58,248 nt of DNA from an uncultured Oxalobacteraceae bacterium. Its GTDB lineage: Bacteria; Pseudomonadota; Gammaproteobacteria; Burkholderiales; Burkholderiaceae_D. The stretch is from assembly GCA_903893945.1 (NCBI GenBank), contig CAITOF010000030.1, positions 1 through 58,248 of the forward strand. Reading direction: 5' to 3'. Below, piece by piece: positions 47,589-56,468 of the stretch (its first letter is position 1; every line of letters begins with the position of its first letter). The translations under genes and the position numbers were made by a program. The notes under the pieces were generated by a model, which was not told the DNA's origin, ran no database searches, and saw only the letters and a program-made list of their open reading frames with translations.

Positions 47589-48428
47589 TTACCAATCGCC
47601 GCCGCCACTATCACCACCACCCCCGCCGCTATCCCATGAGGAGGTATCATTAATACCAAAATCACTGCCACCCATATTGTCAGGGGGTGCCACGTAATCA
47701 TCGCGCAACGGCATCGGCGCATTACCGGACCTGTCACCGTCGGTAAAATGGTGCATCAGTTCTTCACCAGCCACCATACCGGCACCCAGCGCCGCACCGG
47801 TTACCAAACCACCGACTATACCCGAGCCGATACCACCACCGCCCATCATGGGGCCCGGCATGCCACCGTAGGGTTGACCAACCATACCCGAACCATAACC
47901 AGCCGGGCCTGGCATGCCATTCTGCATGTACACCGGTTGAGCGCGGCTGCTCATAAATTTAACCGCGAAAACGATAAAACCGATCAGACCCAGTCCAACC
48001 AGTATCAGTCCCCACGGCGTGCCCGAATGCACAGGCGCAGAATAACCGCCCGACACACCGGCCGGTGCTGCTCTCATTGCCCCGGGATGCTGCTTAGCAT
48101 TGGCAATTAACCGGCGCAAATCTTCCACTGAACCGGGTTTGGCAAAGGGCAGGCCCGGTTCCAGCCGGTCGGCATTGTTCAGCTCCGCTTCAGCACTGGC
48201 ATAGCGCCCCTGCTTGGCCAATAATTCAGCTTCCACATAATGGGCTTTGGCACTGTTTGGATGGTCTTGTAACACTTTTTGCATCATGACCTGCGCTTCA
48301 TCCAGCTTGCCCGCATTGGCCATATCGTACACCTGCTGGATAGTCGGGTCTGCAGCGGCAAAGGCAGCGACCGAAAACAGGATCAAGAACGACAACAGCA
48401 TAGATTGAAACACGGATTTACTTAACAT
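47589..48428 (-). CDS. secreted/membrane TPR protein with glycine-rich tail
   Basis: This is a 279-residue protein. A signal peptide (1-26, ending VAAFAAA) precedes two TPR-like helical repeats (VYDMANAGKLDEAQVMMQKVLQDHPNSAKAHYVEAELLAKQGRYASAEAELNNADRLEP). A membrane helix (WGLILVGLGLIGFIVFAVKF) lies near 130-150, then a Gly/Met/Pro-rich segment and a C-terminus GGGGGDSGGGDW. The tail resembles that of TPM/YgcG-type membrane proteins. AAGGAG precedes the ATG. Function is unknown; the fold suggests an envelope protein-protein contact role. Confidence 0.75.
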   Translation of the reverse strand: MLSKSVFQSMLLSFLILFSVAAFAAADPTIQQVYDMANAGKLDEAQVMMQKVLQDHPNSAKAHYVEAELLAKQGRYASAEAELNNADRLEPGLPFAKPGSVEDLRRLIANAKQHPGAMRAAPAGVSGGYSAPVHSGTPWGLILVGLGLIGFIVFAVKFMSSRAQPVYMQNGMPGPAGYGSGMVGQPYGGMPGPMMGGGGIGSGIVGGLVTGAALGAGMVAGEELMHHFTDGDRSGNAPMPLRDDYVAPPDNMGGSDFGINDTSSWDSGGGGGDSGGGDW

Positions 48429-48750
48429 TCCGTTACTCCTTTTGGGTTAGTCCTACATAATGTTCTTTTGGAACTGTATAGAGAATTCTACGCGTAAATG
48501 AGGGTGTTCGCTTTCTATTCAAGATGTCACCGCATAATATTTCCAATTTGCAATGCAAGTTGGCACCTTGTCCGACAGGCCGGTCCATCCACATGCTGTC
48601 AACGATAGACGTTGCCTGAGCGTATTTTCTGTGACACGATACGCGTCAGACCTGCACCAGAGTAAGCATCCACTTTGTGCAGCTCTGCTTGTACAGCCCC
48701 GTTTCCACAACTCTGATTACTGTGTCGTTAATAAAACCAAAAGTACACCT
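48429..48750. other. divergent intergenic region before the M14 peptidase gene
   Basis: 322 bp between divergent genes. The peptidase frame stays open back to 48553, but that stretch encodes no signal peptide or family sequence. No operator, hairpin terminator or RNA gene was recognised. Confidence 0.4.
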
Positions 48751-50562
48751 ATGAAATTGCTAACGTCTCTGATTTTGCCTTTGATTTTACCTCTGATAAT
48801 GTTCATTTTACCGATGGATTCATTCAGCGCCGAAGCAACAAAGCAGGCCGATTCTGATGCCTCGTTGCGCACGATTTCAGAACAGTCCGGCTTTAAAAAG
48901 ACCGGGCGCTACGACGAAGTTATCCGTTTGTGTGACGCTTTTCAGACGTCGTATCCAAAACAGGTCCGCTGTGAATCATTCGGCACGACCCCCGAAGGTC
49001 GACCCATGATGATGCTGATCGCCACCCGCACCGGTGCCTTCACGGCACAACAGGCCCGGCAGCGTCATATTCCCGTCGTGCTGATACAGGGTGGCATTCA
49101 TGCCGGTGAAATTGATGGTAAAGATGCCGGCTTTTTAGCACTGCGCGAAACCCTGCAAAACAAAGCCGCTCCCGGCGCACTGGAAAAGCAGGTATTCCTG
49201 TTTGTGCCTGTCTTTAACGTCGACGGTCATGAACGCTATGGTGCGTGGAACCGACCCAATCAGGTGGGTCCGGAAGAAATGGGCTGGCGCACCACCGCGC
49301 AAAACCTGAACCTGAACCGCGACTATACCAAAGCCGTTGCACCGGAAATGCAAGCCATGCTGCATCTTGTGAATACATGGGATCCGCTCGCCTATATCGA
49401 CCTGCATGTCACCGATGGCGCCAAATTTCAGCACGACATATCCATCCAGATAGATTCGGTGTTTGCCGGTGATGACTCGTTCCGTCAAGCCAGTACGCTA
49501 TTCAGAAATAACGTCATCGCCGATCTGGCAGCACAGGGATCAATGCCACTGTCGTATTATCCCTCCTTCAAAGTCTACGACGACCCCAGTTCCGGCTTTG
49601 AAAGTTGTGTTGCACCTGCGCGCTTGTCCAGTGGCTATTTCTGGCTGCGCAATCGTTTTTCCATGCTGGTTGAAACCCATTCATGGAAAGATTATCCGAC
49701 ACGTGTCCGGATAACTCATAACACTATCATTTCCATACTCAATCAAATAGCCATCCACGGTGCCGACTGGATGGCCACGGTCAGCCAAGCCGATTTGAAT
49801 GCAACAAAACTGGCCAAGCAACCCGTCGAACTCAATTACCAGGTCGGACCCGAATCGCATCTGGTTCAATTTCAGGGCTATGCCTACACCCGTGAACACT
49901 CCGATATTTCCGGCGGCCTGATGACCCGATACGATGACACCCGACCCCAGGTCTGGGAAGTGCCGTTACGCGATAATTGCCAGCCTTCCCTAACAGTCAC
50001 CGCACCTGGTGCAGGTTATATCGTTCCCGCGGCACAGGCGGCTTTTGTGGGCACTAAATTAAGTCAGCACGGCATTTCGTATCGCGTGCTCAAAAACACG
50101 CTGACCGACATTAACGCACAAACCTTTCGTGCAGATAAAACCACCTTCAGCCCCGTGTCGTTTGAGGGGCATCAGGCCTTGAAAGTAGAAGGCCAATGGA
50201 AAAATGAAAAACGCCGTGTCACAGCCGGCGCATTGTTTGTGCCGATAGATCAACCGAAAGCACGACTGCTGATGGCACTGCTGGAACCACAGGCTGCCGA
50301 TTCATTGCTGGCCTGGGGCGAATTCAATCTGGCCTTTGAACAAAAAGAATACATGGAAGATTACGTCGCCGAAGACGTGGCGCGTGCCCAGCTTGCTGCT
50401 GATCCGCAATTAGCTGAAACCTTCAAACACAAGCTTGAATCCGATCCCGAATTCGCCAAAAATCCGGCGGCACGCTTACAGTTTTTTGCGCGGCGCCATG
50501 CTTCCTGGGATGAACGGTTTAACCTGTATCCGGTCCTGCGAATTGACACGGCACCACAGTAA
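48751..50562 (+). CDS. exported M14 family zinc carboxypeptidase-like protein
   Basis: This is a 603-residue protein with a signal peptide (LILPLILPLIMFILP, cleaved near SFSA). The zinc site is HxxE in GGIHAGEIDGKDAG plus the histidine of AYIDLHVTDG. The general-base glutamate is probably in MLVETHSWKDY. FVPVFNVDGHERYG and NLNLNRDYTK (substrate Arg/Asn region) fit M14 peptidases. A further domain of about 200 residues follows, with no known fold. I start it at the ATG at 48751 because the signal peptide begins there. It likely trims peptides in the periplasm. A small membrane protein gene follows after 20 bp. Confidence 0.85.
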   Translation: MKLLTSLILPLILPLIMFILPMDSFSAEATKQADSDASLRTISEQSGFKKTGRYDEVIRLCDAFQTSYPKQVRCESFGTTPEGRPMMMLIATRTGAFTAQQARQRHIPVVLIQGGIHAGEIDGKDAGFLALRETLQNKAAPGALEKQVFLFVPVFNVDGHERYGAWNRPNQVGPEEMGWRTTAQNLNLNRDYTKAVAPEMQAMLHLVNTWDPLAYIDLHVTDGAKFQHDISIQIDSVFAGDDSFRQASTLFRNNVIADLAAQGSMPLSYYPSFKVYDDPSSGFESCVAPARLSSGYFWLRNRFSMLVETHSWKDYPTRVRITHNTIISILNQIAIHGADWMATVSQADLNATKLAKQPVELNYQVGPESHLVQFQGYAYTREHSDISGGLMTRYDDTRPQVWEVPLRDNCQPSLTVTAPGAGYIVPAAQAAFVGTKLSQHGISYRVLKNTLTDINAQTFRADKTTFSPVSFEGHQALKVEGQWKNEKRRVTAGALFVPIDQPKARLLMALLEPQAADSLLAWGEFNLAFEQKEYMEDYVAEDVARAQLAADPQLAETFKHKLESDPEFAKNPAARLQFFARRHASWDERFNLYPVLRIDTAPQ

Positions 50563-50582
50563 CCAAGATAACTATTAGTCAC

Positions 50583-51101
50583 ATGATACTTGCCCTGTTT
50601 TTGCTGTCAGGTTGGCTGATACTTTTGCTTATTGCGCAGCGCCAGTTTTTTCATATAGCGTTACTGGGATTTCCTGGCGTGGTGCTGCATGAATTTATGC
50701 ATTTCATTATCGGCCTGCTGTTGTTCGCCAAACCCGCGTCATTTAACCTGATCCCACGTCGCAGCGGCGAGCGCTGGCAATTCGGGTCGGTGTCTTTTAC
50801 CGGGTTAAATATTTTCAACTCAGCACCCGTCGCCTATGCGCCGTTATTACTGCTGGGTGTCGCCTGGTGGCTGTTTCATCAGTGGATGGCGCCCCAGGTA
50901 ACAGCGCACCACTATCTTGAAGGTACACTGACCGGTTATGTCATTGCGTGCGCTGTGTTTTATAGTTTGCCGTCGGTGACTGACATTAAAGTCGGTGGGT
51001 GGTCAACGCTGTTTTGGGGTGCGATTGCAGCGATAGCGCTCTACCAGTTTCCGATTGTCAGGGTTGAGATCAGAAAAATGGTGATGGTCATTTTTCAGTA
51101 A
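50583..51101 (+). CDS. small integral membrane protein with HExxH motif
   Basis: This is a 172-residue protein with about four hydrophobic helices (2-20, 24-48, 78-100, 115-130 and 138-155 are candidates). The second carries LHEFMH (His36, Glu37, His40), a zinc-metalloprotease signature placed in a membrane helix, as in site-2 proteases (M50). A matching downstream LDG/NPDG motif is not seen, so a protease role is only suggested. It follows the M14 peptidase by 20 bp and is probably co-transcribed. Confidence 0.65.
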   Translation: MILALFLLSGWLILLLIAQRQFFHIALLGFPGVVLHEFMHFIIGLLLFAKPASFNLIPRRSGERWQFGSVSFTGLNIFNSAPVAYAPLLLLGVAWWLFHQWMAPQVTAHHYLEGTLTGYVIACAVFYSLPSVTDIKVGGWSTLFWGAIAAIALYQFPIVRVEIRKMVMVIFQ

Positions 51102-51117
51102 GATTGGGGAATTCTTC

Positions 51118-51531
51118 TCAGTGGATCCAATCTTCGTATGACAGACCAGTAACGCGGCTGAATTCGCGCACATTGTTTGTAACCAACAAACAACTTGAAG
51201 CAATCGCGTGACCGGCAATCGCTGTGTCGTTTTCGCCAATTACCAAGCCTGCCTTGATAAGTTTGCTCTTCACCACGATTGTCGCGTCAACCGCATACCG
51301 GTCCCACGGCAAAACCTCATCCAAACGCGTCACGAACTCATCAACCAACGTATTGTGTTTGGGCGATGCCTTTTTGCCGATCTGTCCGTAACGCATTTCG
51401 GCGTACGTAATTGCAGAAATTACTATCCGATTATTTTTCGCGACCTCTTCGGCTAATCGCTGCAAGACAGCTAATGGGTGTTCGCGCATGATGAAAGAGC
51501 AAATACAGGTATCCAACATATAAGTGGTCAT
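51118..51531 (-). CDS. vapC: VapC-type PIN-domain ribonuclease toxin
   Basis: This is a 137-residue PIN protein; such toxins cleave tRNA or rRNA. Metal-binding acids are Asp7 (MLDTC), Glu45 (TYAEMRYG) and Asp102 (ENDTAIAGHA), with the conserved TNNVREF near 118-124. Length is typical of VapC (130-140). Its ATG overlaps the antitoxin stop by 4 bp (ATGA), so translation is coupled. Catalytic residues look intact. Confidence 0.92.
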   Translation of the reverse strand: MTTYMLDTCICSFIMREHPLAVLQRLAEEVAKNNRIVISAITYAEMRYGQIGKKASPKHNTLVDEFVTRLDEVLPWDRYAVDATIVVKSKLIKAGLVIGENDTAIAGHAIASSCLLVTNNVREFSRVTGLSYEDWIH

Positions 51532-51758
51532 AAGTTAAACCTGCCGTCATCGCTGATAACACTCTGACGTTCTTGCAGAAAATCCGCGTCCGCTTTGGGC
51601 AATTCGGCCAGCGATGACCAGCTCGGCCGAACAGGTCGCAAGGTGATGGTGTCACCGACGCGCGTAATTTCCAGCTCCCCCACCCCCTCGTACGACATGT
51701 CTGTCGGAAAGCGAATTGCTTGATTCTTACCATTTTTAAAAATTGAAACTGTACGCAT
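51528..51758 (-). CDS. vapB: VapB-type antitoxin, AbrB/SpoVT fold
   Basis: This is a 76-residue antitoxin. The N-terminal swapped-hairpin DNA-binding domain reads MRTVSIFKNGKNQAIRFP and LEITRVGDTITLRPVR. The C-terminal tail (ADADFLQERQSVISDDGRF) is the toxin-neutralising part. GGGGG precedes the ATG. It lies directly behind a promoter flanked by paired CATATG sites, which the VapBC complex probably binds. Confidence 0.92.
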   Translation of the reverse strand: MRTVSIFKNGKNQAIRFPTDMSYEGVGELEITRVGDTITLRPVRPSWSSLAELPKADADFLQERQSVISDDGRFNL

Positions 51759-51772
51759 GGTGTTACCCCCTA

Positions 51773-51827
51773 CATATGACTAACATATGCAGTATAGCAG
51801 CCCTTCGTGGCATATGCAAGGCATATG
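51773..51827 (-). promoter_or_regulatory. vapBC promoter with symmetric CATATG operators
   Basis: The minus-strand promoter is TTGCAT (51814-51819), 17-bp spacer, TATACT (51791-51796). Four CATATG boxes start at 51773, 51784, 51811 and 51822: two pairs with 11-bp internal spacing. The pairs are inverted copies of each other. One covers the -35 and the other lies in the initially transcribed region, an ideal layout for autorepression. Confidence 0.75.
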
Positions 51828-51903
51828 TTGTTTTAAGCCCATCACGGAATACGGATACCCGAAGGCGGGTAATCCCTTGTATATAGTGTCGAATGGGCCT
51901 AAA

Positions 51904-52512
51904 TCAGGCAACCACTACGCAATACAACCCCCACGCGCAACCTGAAAAGCGTTGCGCCAGCGGTTTTTGCATTATTTCAGGAATACGATCCGCATCATAA
52001 AGTGCGAACAGAGGCCCGAAGCCACCCATGGACAGCAATTTCCCGTCAATGTGCGTGGCGACCACAAAATCATATTTCTTAACCAAGTCAAAACTGAATT
52101 CCGGCGAGTAACCGTCTATCCCATGAAAAATGATTTTTGTCGGATTTGCTTTTTTGATTCCGACAAGGTCCAGCACATCCAGCAAGCGCGGACCTGTCAG
52201 TTGATGAATCTTTCCATCGTATTCCATTGTCGGTGATATGCTGACTGCCGGCAGCTTTAAAAGTGCAGACAGGGTGAGCTCAAATGCACGGTCGAAATGT
52301 ACGCCATGCGCATGCATTAACTGATCGAGCACATCATCGGATTTACCACGGTTGGTATTATCAATAGCACCGGTTACCGTCAAAATAACCAGTTCTTCGC
52401 GTTGGCCTGAGGTGGCCGCCAGACTGCCGGTCGAAGGAAGCGTGCCTGCACCGAACAGCATTGCCATTGAATTGGTCAAAAACCGGCGTTTTTTCACAGC
52501 AGTCTCCTTCAT
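51904..52512 (-). CDS. small exported molybdopterin-oxidoreductase-fold protein
   Basis: This is a 202-residue protein with a possible Tat signal (KKRRFL at residues 7-12, then a hydrophobic stretch). The rest resembles the cofactor-binding core of sulfite-oxidase-like proteins (LVILTVTGAIDN, FELTLSALLKLP, LTGPRLLDVLDLVGI, IIFHGIDGYSPEFSFD). It is much shorter than true sulfite oxidases and no clear molybdopterin-ligating cysteine is evident, so it may not be an enzyme. It follows the SDR epimerase gene by 8 bp. Confidence 0.65.
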   Translation of the reverse strand: MKETAVKKRRFLTNSMAMLFGAGTLPSTGSLAATSGQREELVILTVTGAIDNTNRGKSDDVLDQLMHAHGVHFDRAFELTLSALLKLPAVSISPTMEYDGKIHQLTGPRLLDVLDLVGIKKANPTKIIFHGIDGYSPEFSFDLVKKYDFVVATHIDGKLLSMGGFGPLFALYDADRIPEIMQKPLAQRFSGCAWGLYCVVVA

Positions 52513-52520
52513 GAAGTGAT

Positions 52521-53417
52521 TTATACGGGCAAGTCTTCGACAGTCAAAGTAAAGGCACGCGGCTTAAATTCAAAGTCGCGCTTCAGATCACTGTGGTCAA
52601 AAACCATATCGCTATTCATGCGTTCAGCCATGGCGCTGGACCATTTTTCATAGCGACCAATACGTCTGACCACAAAAATGGCTACACGGAACATCCATAA
52701 CGGGATGGAAATGATTCGGGGTTTTTTCTCCAATACCTCGAAAATTCGAATCACCATTTCACGGTAAGTCAGCGTTTCGGCACCTGATATATTATAGGCG
52801 CGATTGGCTGAATGGGATGACTGCAGCAACGCCAGGCAGGCTCCTGCCAGATCCTGTACATGGATTGGCTGGCGCAGGCCGGTCGCATTTCCAAACACGG
52901 GGAAAAAACCGAAGCGTCGAACAAAGCGCATAATTTCAACGATGTTCTTATCCTGTCCGTAGCCATAAATGAGGGTAGGTCGTAATATAATCCACTCGAT
53001 ACCCCGCTTTTCAGCCCATTCCTGAACTCGCTGCTCGGCTTCAATTATGTGTTGACCATACACCTGTTCATTTGGGTCGGACGAATCAAGTTTGGTAAAA
53101 CGACTGGTCGAAGATATCGACACAATACGCCGTACATTGTGCGCTTCAAGAAAATTAAAATACTTCGGTAAAACAGATATAGGTATAAGGCTGATCCACA
53201 ACGCAATAGGAGTTTCAGTATTGATCTTATGACTCAGGGGCAATTCTGATTCCAGCTTGCGCCATTCAACCTGCGTAGAACCGGATTTGACTTCGCGACG
53301 TGTATACGCAACGAACGATACATTGGCAACTTTCAACTTTTGCAGAAGGCACGCACCCACAAAACTCGTGGCGCCCAATAATCCCACCTGATCAGGACGA
53401 TCAATATCGGAGTGCAT
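52521..53417 (-). CDS. NAD-dependent epimerase/dehydratase family protein (SDR)
   Basis: This is a 298-residue extended SDR with the N-terminal Rossmann motif GLLGATSFVG (12-21) and ISSTSRF for the catalytic Ser/Thr. The active-site tyrosine is Tyr120 in VYGQHIIEAEQR; the usual YxxxK lysine is isoleucine here (Ile124). ILRPTLIYGYGQDKN follows. It resembles nucleotide-sugar epimerases. The missing lysine makes classical activity doubtful. Its ATG at 53417 lies 1 bp after the glycosyltransferase stop, so the frame extension to 53486 is rejected. Confidence 0.8.
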   Translation of the reverse strand: MHSDIDRPDQVGLLGATSFVGACLLQKLKVANVSFVAYTRREVKSGSTQVEWRKLESELPLSHKINTETPIALWISLIPISVLPKYFNFLEAHNVRRIVSISSTSRFTKLDSSDPNEQVYGQHIIEAEQRVQEWAEKRGIEWIILRPTLIYGYGQDKNIVEIMRFVRRFGFFPVFGNATGLRQPIHVQDLAGACLALLQSSHSANRAYNISGAETLTYREMVIRIFEVLEKKPRIISIPLWMFRVAIFVVRRIGRYEKWSSAMAERMNSDMVFDHSDLKRDFEFKPRAFTLTVEDLPV

Positions 53418-53418
53418 G

Positions 53419-54321
53419 TTATCCACGCCTGCTATGCCAGTTATGCTGAAATTGTTTGGTGGAGTACTTTGTGGCGACCATACCAAATCGTAACCACACG
53501 CCTATGACAACCAGTCCCATTAATACGCCCGGGTACTGGCGGCTGAAAAATTTCCGATAAAAACGTATCATGCCTTTATGTTTGTGCCATTCCACAAATA
53601 ATTTTCTGTCTTTGCCGCAGGCACCTTGTGCGTGGGTGATTTTTGCGTCAGGAACAAACAGAATTTTCCAGCCTTTCTGCCTGAACCGCATGCACCAGTC
53701 CAAATCTTCACAATGGAGGAAGTAACCTTCGTCCCATTCGCCCACGTCCTGCATGACATCACGACGAACCATCATGCACGCTCCTGAGATGGCTTCCACC
53801 TCGATCGGCTCGTCTGGCAGAGGTTGCTTGTGCATGTAGAAATCGTAGAAAAGACGCGGCCACCGATTTTGGAAGCGCGACAAACCAAATGCTCGCACGA
53901 AAGACCGCCAAGGCGTTGGCACGGCCCGGCGCCCACCAGCCTGTTCAGTATCATCCGTATTGACCAGCAGTCCGCCCACCATCCCCACTTGCTGACCTTT
54001 GTTCATGATTTCCAGCAGATTCGTCAAGGCGTTGGGTTTAAAAGTACAGTCCGGATTCAGGAACAACAAAATAGGGGCTGTTGATTTTTTTATACCCTGG
54101 TTGCATGCCGCTGCAAAGCCCAAATTGGCTGTGTTCTTAACAATTATGACCGGCAGTGATTCGATGGTAGCAATACTATTATCTTCAGATGCATTGTCGA
54201 CAACAATAATTTCTATCTTTAGCGCGCAATTCATCAGTGATTCCACGCAAGCTTTCAAATAGTTGCCGGCGTTAAAATTGACGATTATTGCTGAAACTGA
54301 ATAATTTGCTAACGAGTCCAC
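53419..54321 (-). CDS. family 2 glycosyltransferase, rhamnosyltransferase-like
   Basis: This is a 300-residue GT-A glycosyltransferase. SAIIVNFNAGNYLKACVESL opens the nucleotide-binding fold, VVDNASEDNS and LFLNPD (metal-binding acid) follow, and GYFLHCEDLDWCMRFRQKGW holds the catalytic ED. This pattern matches WbbL-type transferases that add rhamnose from dTDP-rhamnose. It lies 160 bp after cysC on the same strand and just downstream of the dTDP-rhamnose genes, which fits. Confidence 0.85.
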   Translation of the reverse strand: MDSLANYSVSAIIVNFNAGNYLKACVESLMNCALKIEIIVVDNASEDNSIATIESLPVIIVKNTANLGFAAACNQGIKKSTAPILLFLNPDCTFKPNALTNLLEIMNKGQQVGMVGGLLVNTDDTEQAGGRRAVPTPWRSFVRAFGLSRFQNRWPRLFYDFYMHKQPLPDEPIEVEAISGACMMVRRDVMQDVGEWDEGYFLHCEDLDWCMRFRQKGWKILFVPDAKITHAQGACGKDRKLFVEWHKHKGMIRFYRKFFSRQYPGVLMGLVVIGVWLRFGMVATKYSTKQFQHNWHSRRG

Positions 54322-54481
54322 GCTATCCTTATAGATTCCGGGTATTACATTTAAAGCTCAGTGCACAAACCTGAACCCACATATCAAATCGTCATTTTAT
54401 CAGCAAAGAAGGTTCGATTCTAATGCTATATTGTTACCATAAGAAACAACCTGAATTCAAAGGACTCCTTCAAATTCAATT
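54322..54481. other. 160-bp gap inside the polysaccharide region
   Basis: A/T-rich spacer between cysC and the glycosyltransferase gene. It holds a short AAGGAGTCCTT palindrome and A/T-rich promoter-like hexamers on the minus strand, but nothing decisive. The glycosyltransferase group may have its own promoter here. Confidence 0.35.
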
Positions 54482-55021
54482 TTAGGCAATAATTCCTTTT
54501 GTTTTTATTTCACTCAAGACCTGCAAAACGCAACTCGCCAGGCTCTCAATTTCTGAATTTACCGTTATATCAGGTCGGTCAGGTAATTCATACGGGGACG
54601 AAATACCGGTAAAGTTTTTTATTTCTCCTCGCCGGGCCTTTTCGTATAAACCTTTCACATCTCGGCTTTCGCAAACGGCCAACGACGCATTACAGTAAAC
54701 CTCCAGAAATTCATTCTTGCCGAACAGGCTTCGTACCCGATCCCGATCTGACTGGAAGGGCGAAATACATGCGACAAGCACAATTACACCGGCTTCCATA
54801 AAGAGCCTGGCCACTTCGCCGATACGGCGTATATTTTCCTGGCGATCTTCGTTATCAAAGCCCAGATCCTTGCACAGACCATGGCGGATAACGTCGCCAT
54901 CCAAAACAAAGGAATGCCACCCCTGGCCGTCCAACGCTACGTTTACGGCGCGCGCCAGGGTCGACTTTCCGGAACCCGACAAACCCGTGAACCAAATCAC
55001 TGCACCTTTATGACCAGACAT
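54482..55021 (-). CDS. cysC: adenylyl-sulfate (APS) kinase
   Basis: APS kinase phosphorylates adenosine 5'-phosphosulfate to PAPS, the sulfuryl donor. The 179-residue product has P-loop GLSGSGKST near residues 13-21, LDGDVIRHGL, DRQENIRRIGEVARLF, and YCNASLAVCESRDVKGLY. Length matches stand-alone CysC. I start it at the ATG at 55021, 14 bp after the rfbC stop; the frame is open upstream into rfbC. Its place in a rhamnose operon, away from cys genes, suggests PAPS made for sulfating a polysaccharide. Confidence 0.92.
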   Translation of the reverse strand: MSGHKGAVIWFTGLSGSGKSTLARAVNVALDGQGWHSFVLDGDVIRHGLCKDLGFDNEDRQENIRRIGEVARLFMEAGVIVLVACISPFQSDRDRVRSLFGKNEFLEVYCNASLAVCESRDVKGLYEKARRGEIKNFTGISSPYELPDRPDITVNSEIESLASCVLQVLSEIKTKGIIA

Positions 55022-55035
55022 TTTCCGACCGGGTG

Positions 55036-55581
55036 TCACGCAAAGTACTCCGCAGCCGCCAATGAGTTTGCCTGCCTGTCCTTGGCCGAAAGAATGGGTG
55101 GATCGGTCAATGGCCACTGAATACCCAAAGCGGGATCATCCCAGCTTATCGATCGTTCAAATTCCGGTGCCCAATAATCGGTAGTTTTATAAAGCACCTC
55201 AGCACTATCCGACACCACAGCGAAGCCGTGTGCAAAGCCCTCGGGTACCCATAGCATGTGCCTGTTTTCCGCGGACAGTTCCAATGCGACATGCTGGCCA
55301 AAGGTGGGCGAACTTTTGCGTATATCCACTGCCACATCAAACACTTTACCTTGCACAACACGTACCAGTTTGCCTTGCGCGTGTTGAATCTGGTAGTGCA
55401 GTCCACGTACTACATTCTTAACCGAGCGGTTATGATTGTCCTGAACAAAATCAACCTTGCGACCAATGAGATCATTGAATTTTCGCTGATTAAAACTTTC
55501 AAAGAAAAAACCCCGGTCGTCGCCAAATACGGCTGGCTCAATGATTATCAATCCGGAGATCGCTGTCTTTATGGCCTTCAT
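55036..55581 (-). CDS. rfbC: dTDP-4-dehydrorhamnose 3,5-epimerase
   Basis: RfbC (RmlC) performs the third step to dTDP-L-rhamnose. The 181-residue cupin has [52 protein letters not shown] and [14 protein letters not shown], with the catalytic His in GLHYQ and Tyr in VLYKTTDYW. It overlaps rfbA by 4 bp. Confidence 0.95.
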   Translation of the reverse strand: MKAIKTAISGLIIIEPAVFGDDRGFFFESFNQRKFNDLIGRKVDFVQDNHNRSVKNVVRGLHYQIQHAQGKLVRVVQGKVFDVAVDIRKSSPTFGQHVALELSAENRHMLWVPEGFAHGFAVVSDSAEVLYKTTDYWAPEFERSISWDDPALGIQWPLTDPPILSAKDRQANSLAAAEYFA

Positions 55582-56468
55582 CGATAAAAGTCTTCCTTAA
55601 GTAAACGTAACAGGTACTGACCGTATTCATTTTTTTCCAATGGATGCGCCAGCTTTTTCAACTGGTCGGCCGTGATAAAGCCCTTTCGGAACGCAATTTC
55701 TTCCGGACAGGCCACCTTCAAACCCTGACGATGCTCTATCGTCTGGATAAAGTTACTGGCTTCCATCAGGCTTTCGTGCGTGCCGGTATCCAGCCAGGCA
55801 TAACCGCGACCCATTATCTCAACGTTCAATTTTTCTGATTCGAGATAAATGTGATTTAAATCAGTAATCTCCAGTTCGCCCCGTTTCGACGGCTTTAAAC
55901 TCAGCGCATAATCGACCACGTCGGTATCGTAAAAATACAGCCCGGTTACCGCATAATTACTTTTGGGTTGCCTGGGTTTTTCTTCAAGACTGGTTGCTCT
56001 TCCGCTGCCATCAAACGCCACCACGCCGTAGCGCTCCGGATCATTAACATGGTAGGCGAACACAGTCGCGCCCTGCTCACATTGCATGGCCTGCCGCAAT
56101 TGCGCATCGAGATTATGGCCGTAAAAAATATTGTCGCCCAATACCAGGGCACTGAGCGAATTGCCGATAAATTCCTTGCCAATGATAAAAGCCTGCGCCA
56201 AACCGTCTGGGCTGGGTTGAATTGCATACTGAAAATTCAGCCCCCATTCACTGCCATTACCCAGCAATTGTTGAAACCGGGGTGTATCCTGCGGTGTCGA
56301 AATAATCAGAATATCGCGTATTCCTGCCAGCATGAGCGTACTCAGCGGGTAGTAAATCATCGGCTTGTCGTAGACCGGCAGCAGTTGTTTGGAAACGCCT
56401 TTGGTCACCGGGTACAACCGGGTCCCGGAACCTCCGGCCAATATAATGCCTTTGCGTGGTTTCATCAA
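55578..56468 (-). CDS. rfbA: glucose-1-phosphate thymidylyltransferase
   Basis: RfbA (RmlA) makes dTDP-glucose from dTTP and glucose-1-phosphate. The 296-residue product has the nucleotide-binding signature [32 protein letters not shown] near the N-terminus, LGDNIFYG, and [19 protein letters not shown]. It overlaps both neighbours by 4 bp, so the four rml genes are translationally coupled. Confidence 0.95.
   Translation of the reverse strand: MMKPRKGIILAGGSGTRLYPVTKGVSKQLLPVYDKPMIYYPLSTLMLAGIRDILIISTPQDTPRFQQLLGNGSEWGLNFQYAIQPSPDGLAQAFIIGKEFIGNSLSALVLGDNIFYGHNLDAQLRQAMQCEQGATVFAYHVNDPERYGVVAFDGSGRATSLEEKPRQPKSNYAVTGLYFYDTDVVDYALSLKPSKRGELEITDLNHIYLESEKLNVEIMGRGYAWLDTGTHESLMEASNFIQTIEHRQGLKVACPEEIAFRKGFITADQLKKLAHPLEKNEYGQYLLRLLKEDFYR

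Noticed and set aside
48553..48750. Upstream extension of the M14 peptidase
   Set aside because: A clear signal peptide begins at 48751; the 66 extra residues would block it and resemble no family.
53418..53486. Extension of the SDR gene into the glycosyltransferase
   Set aside because: The ATG at 53417 follows the glycosyltransferase stop by 1 bp and directly precedes the Rossmann motif.
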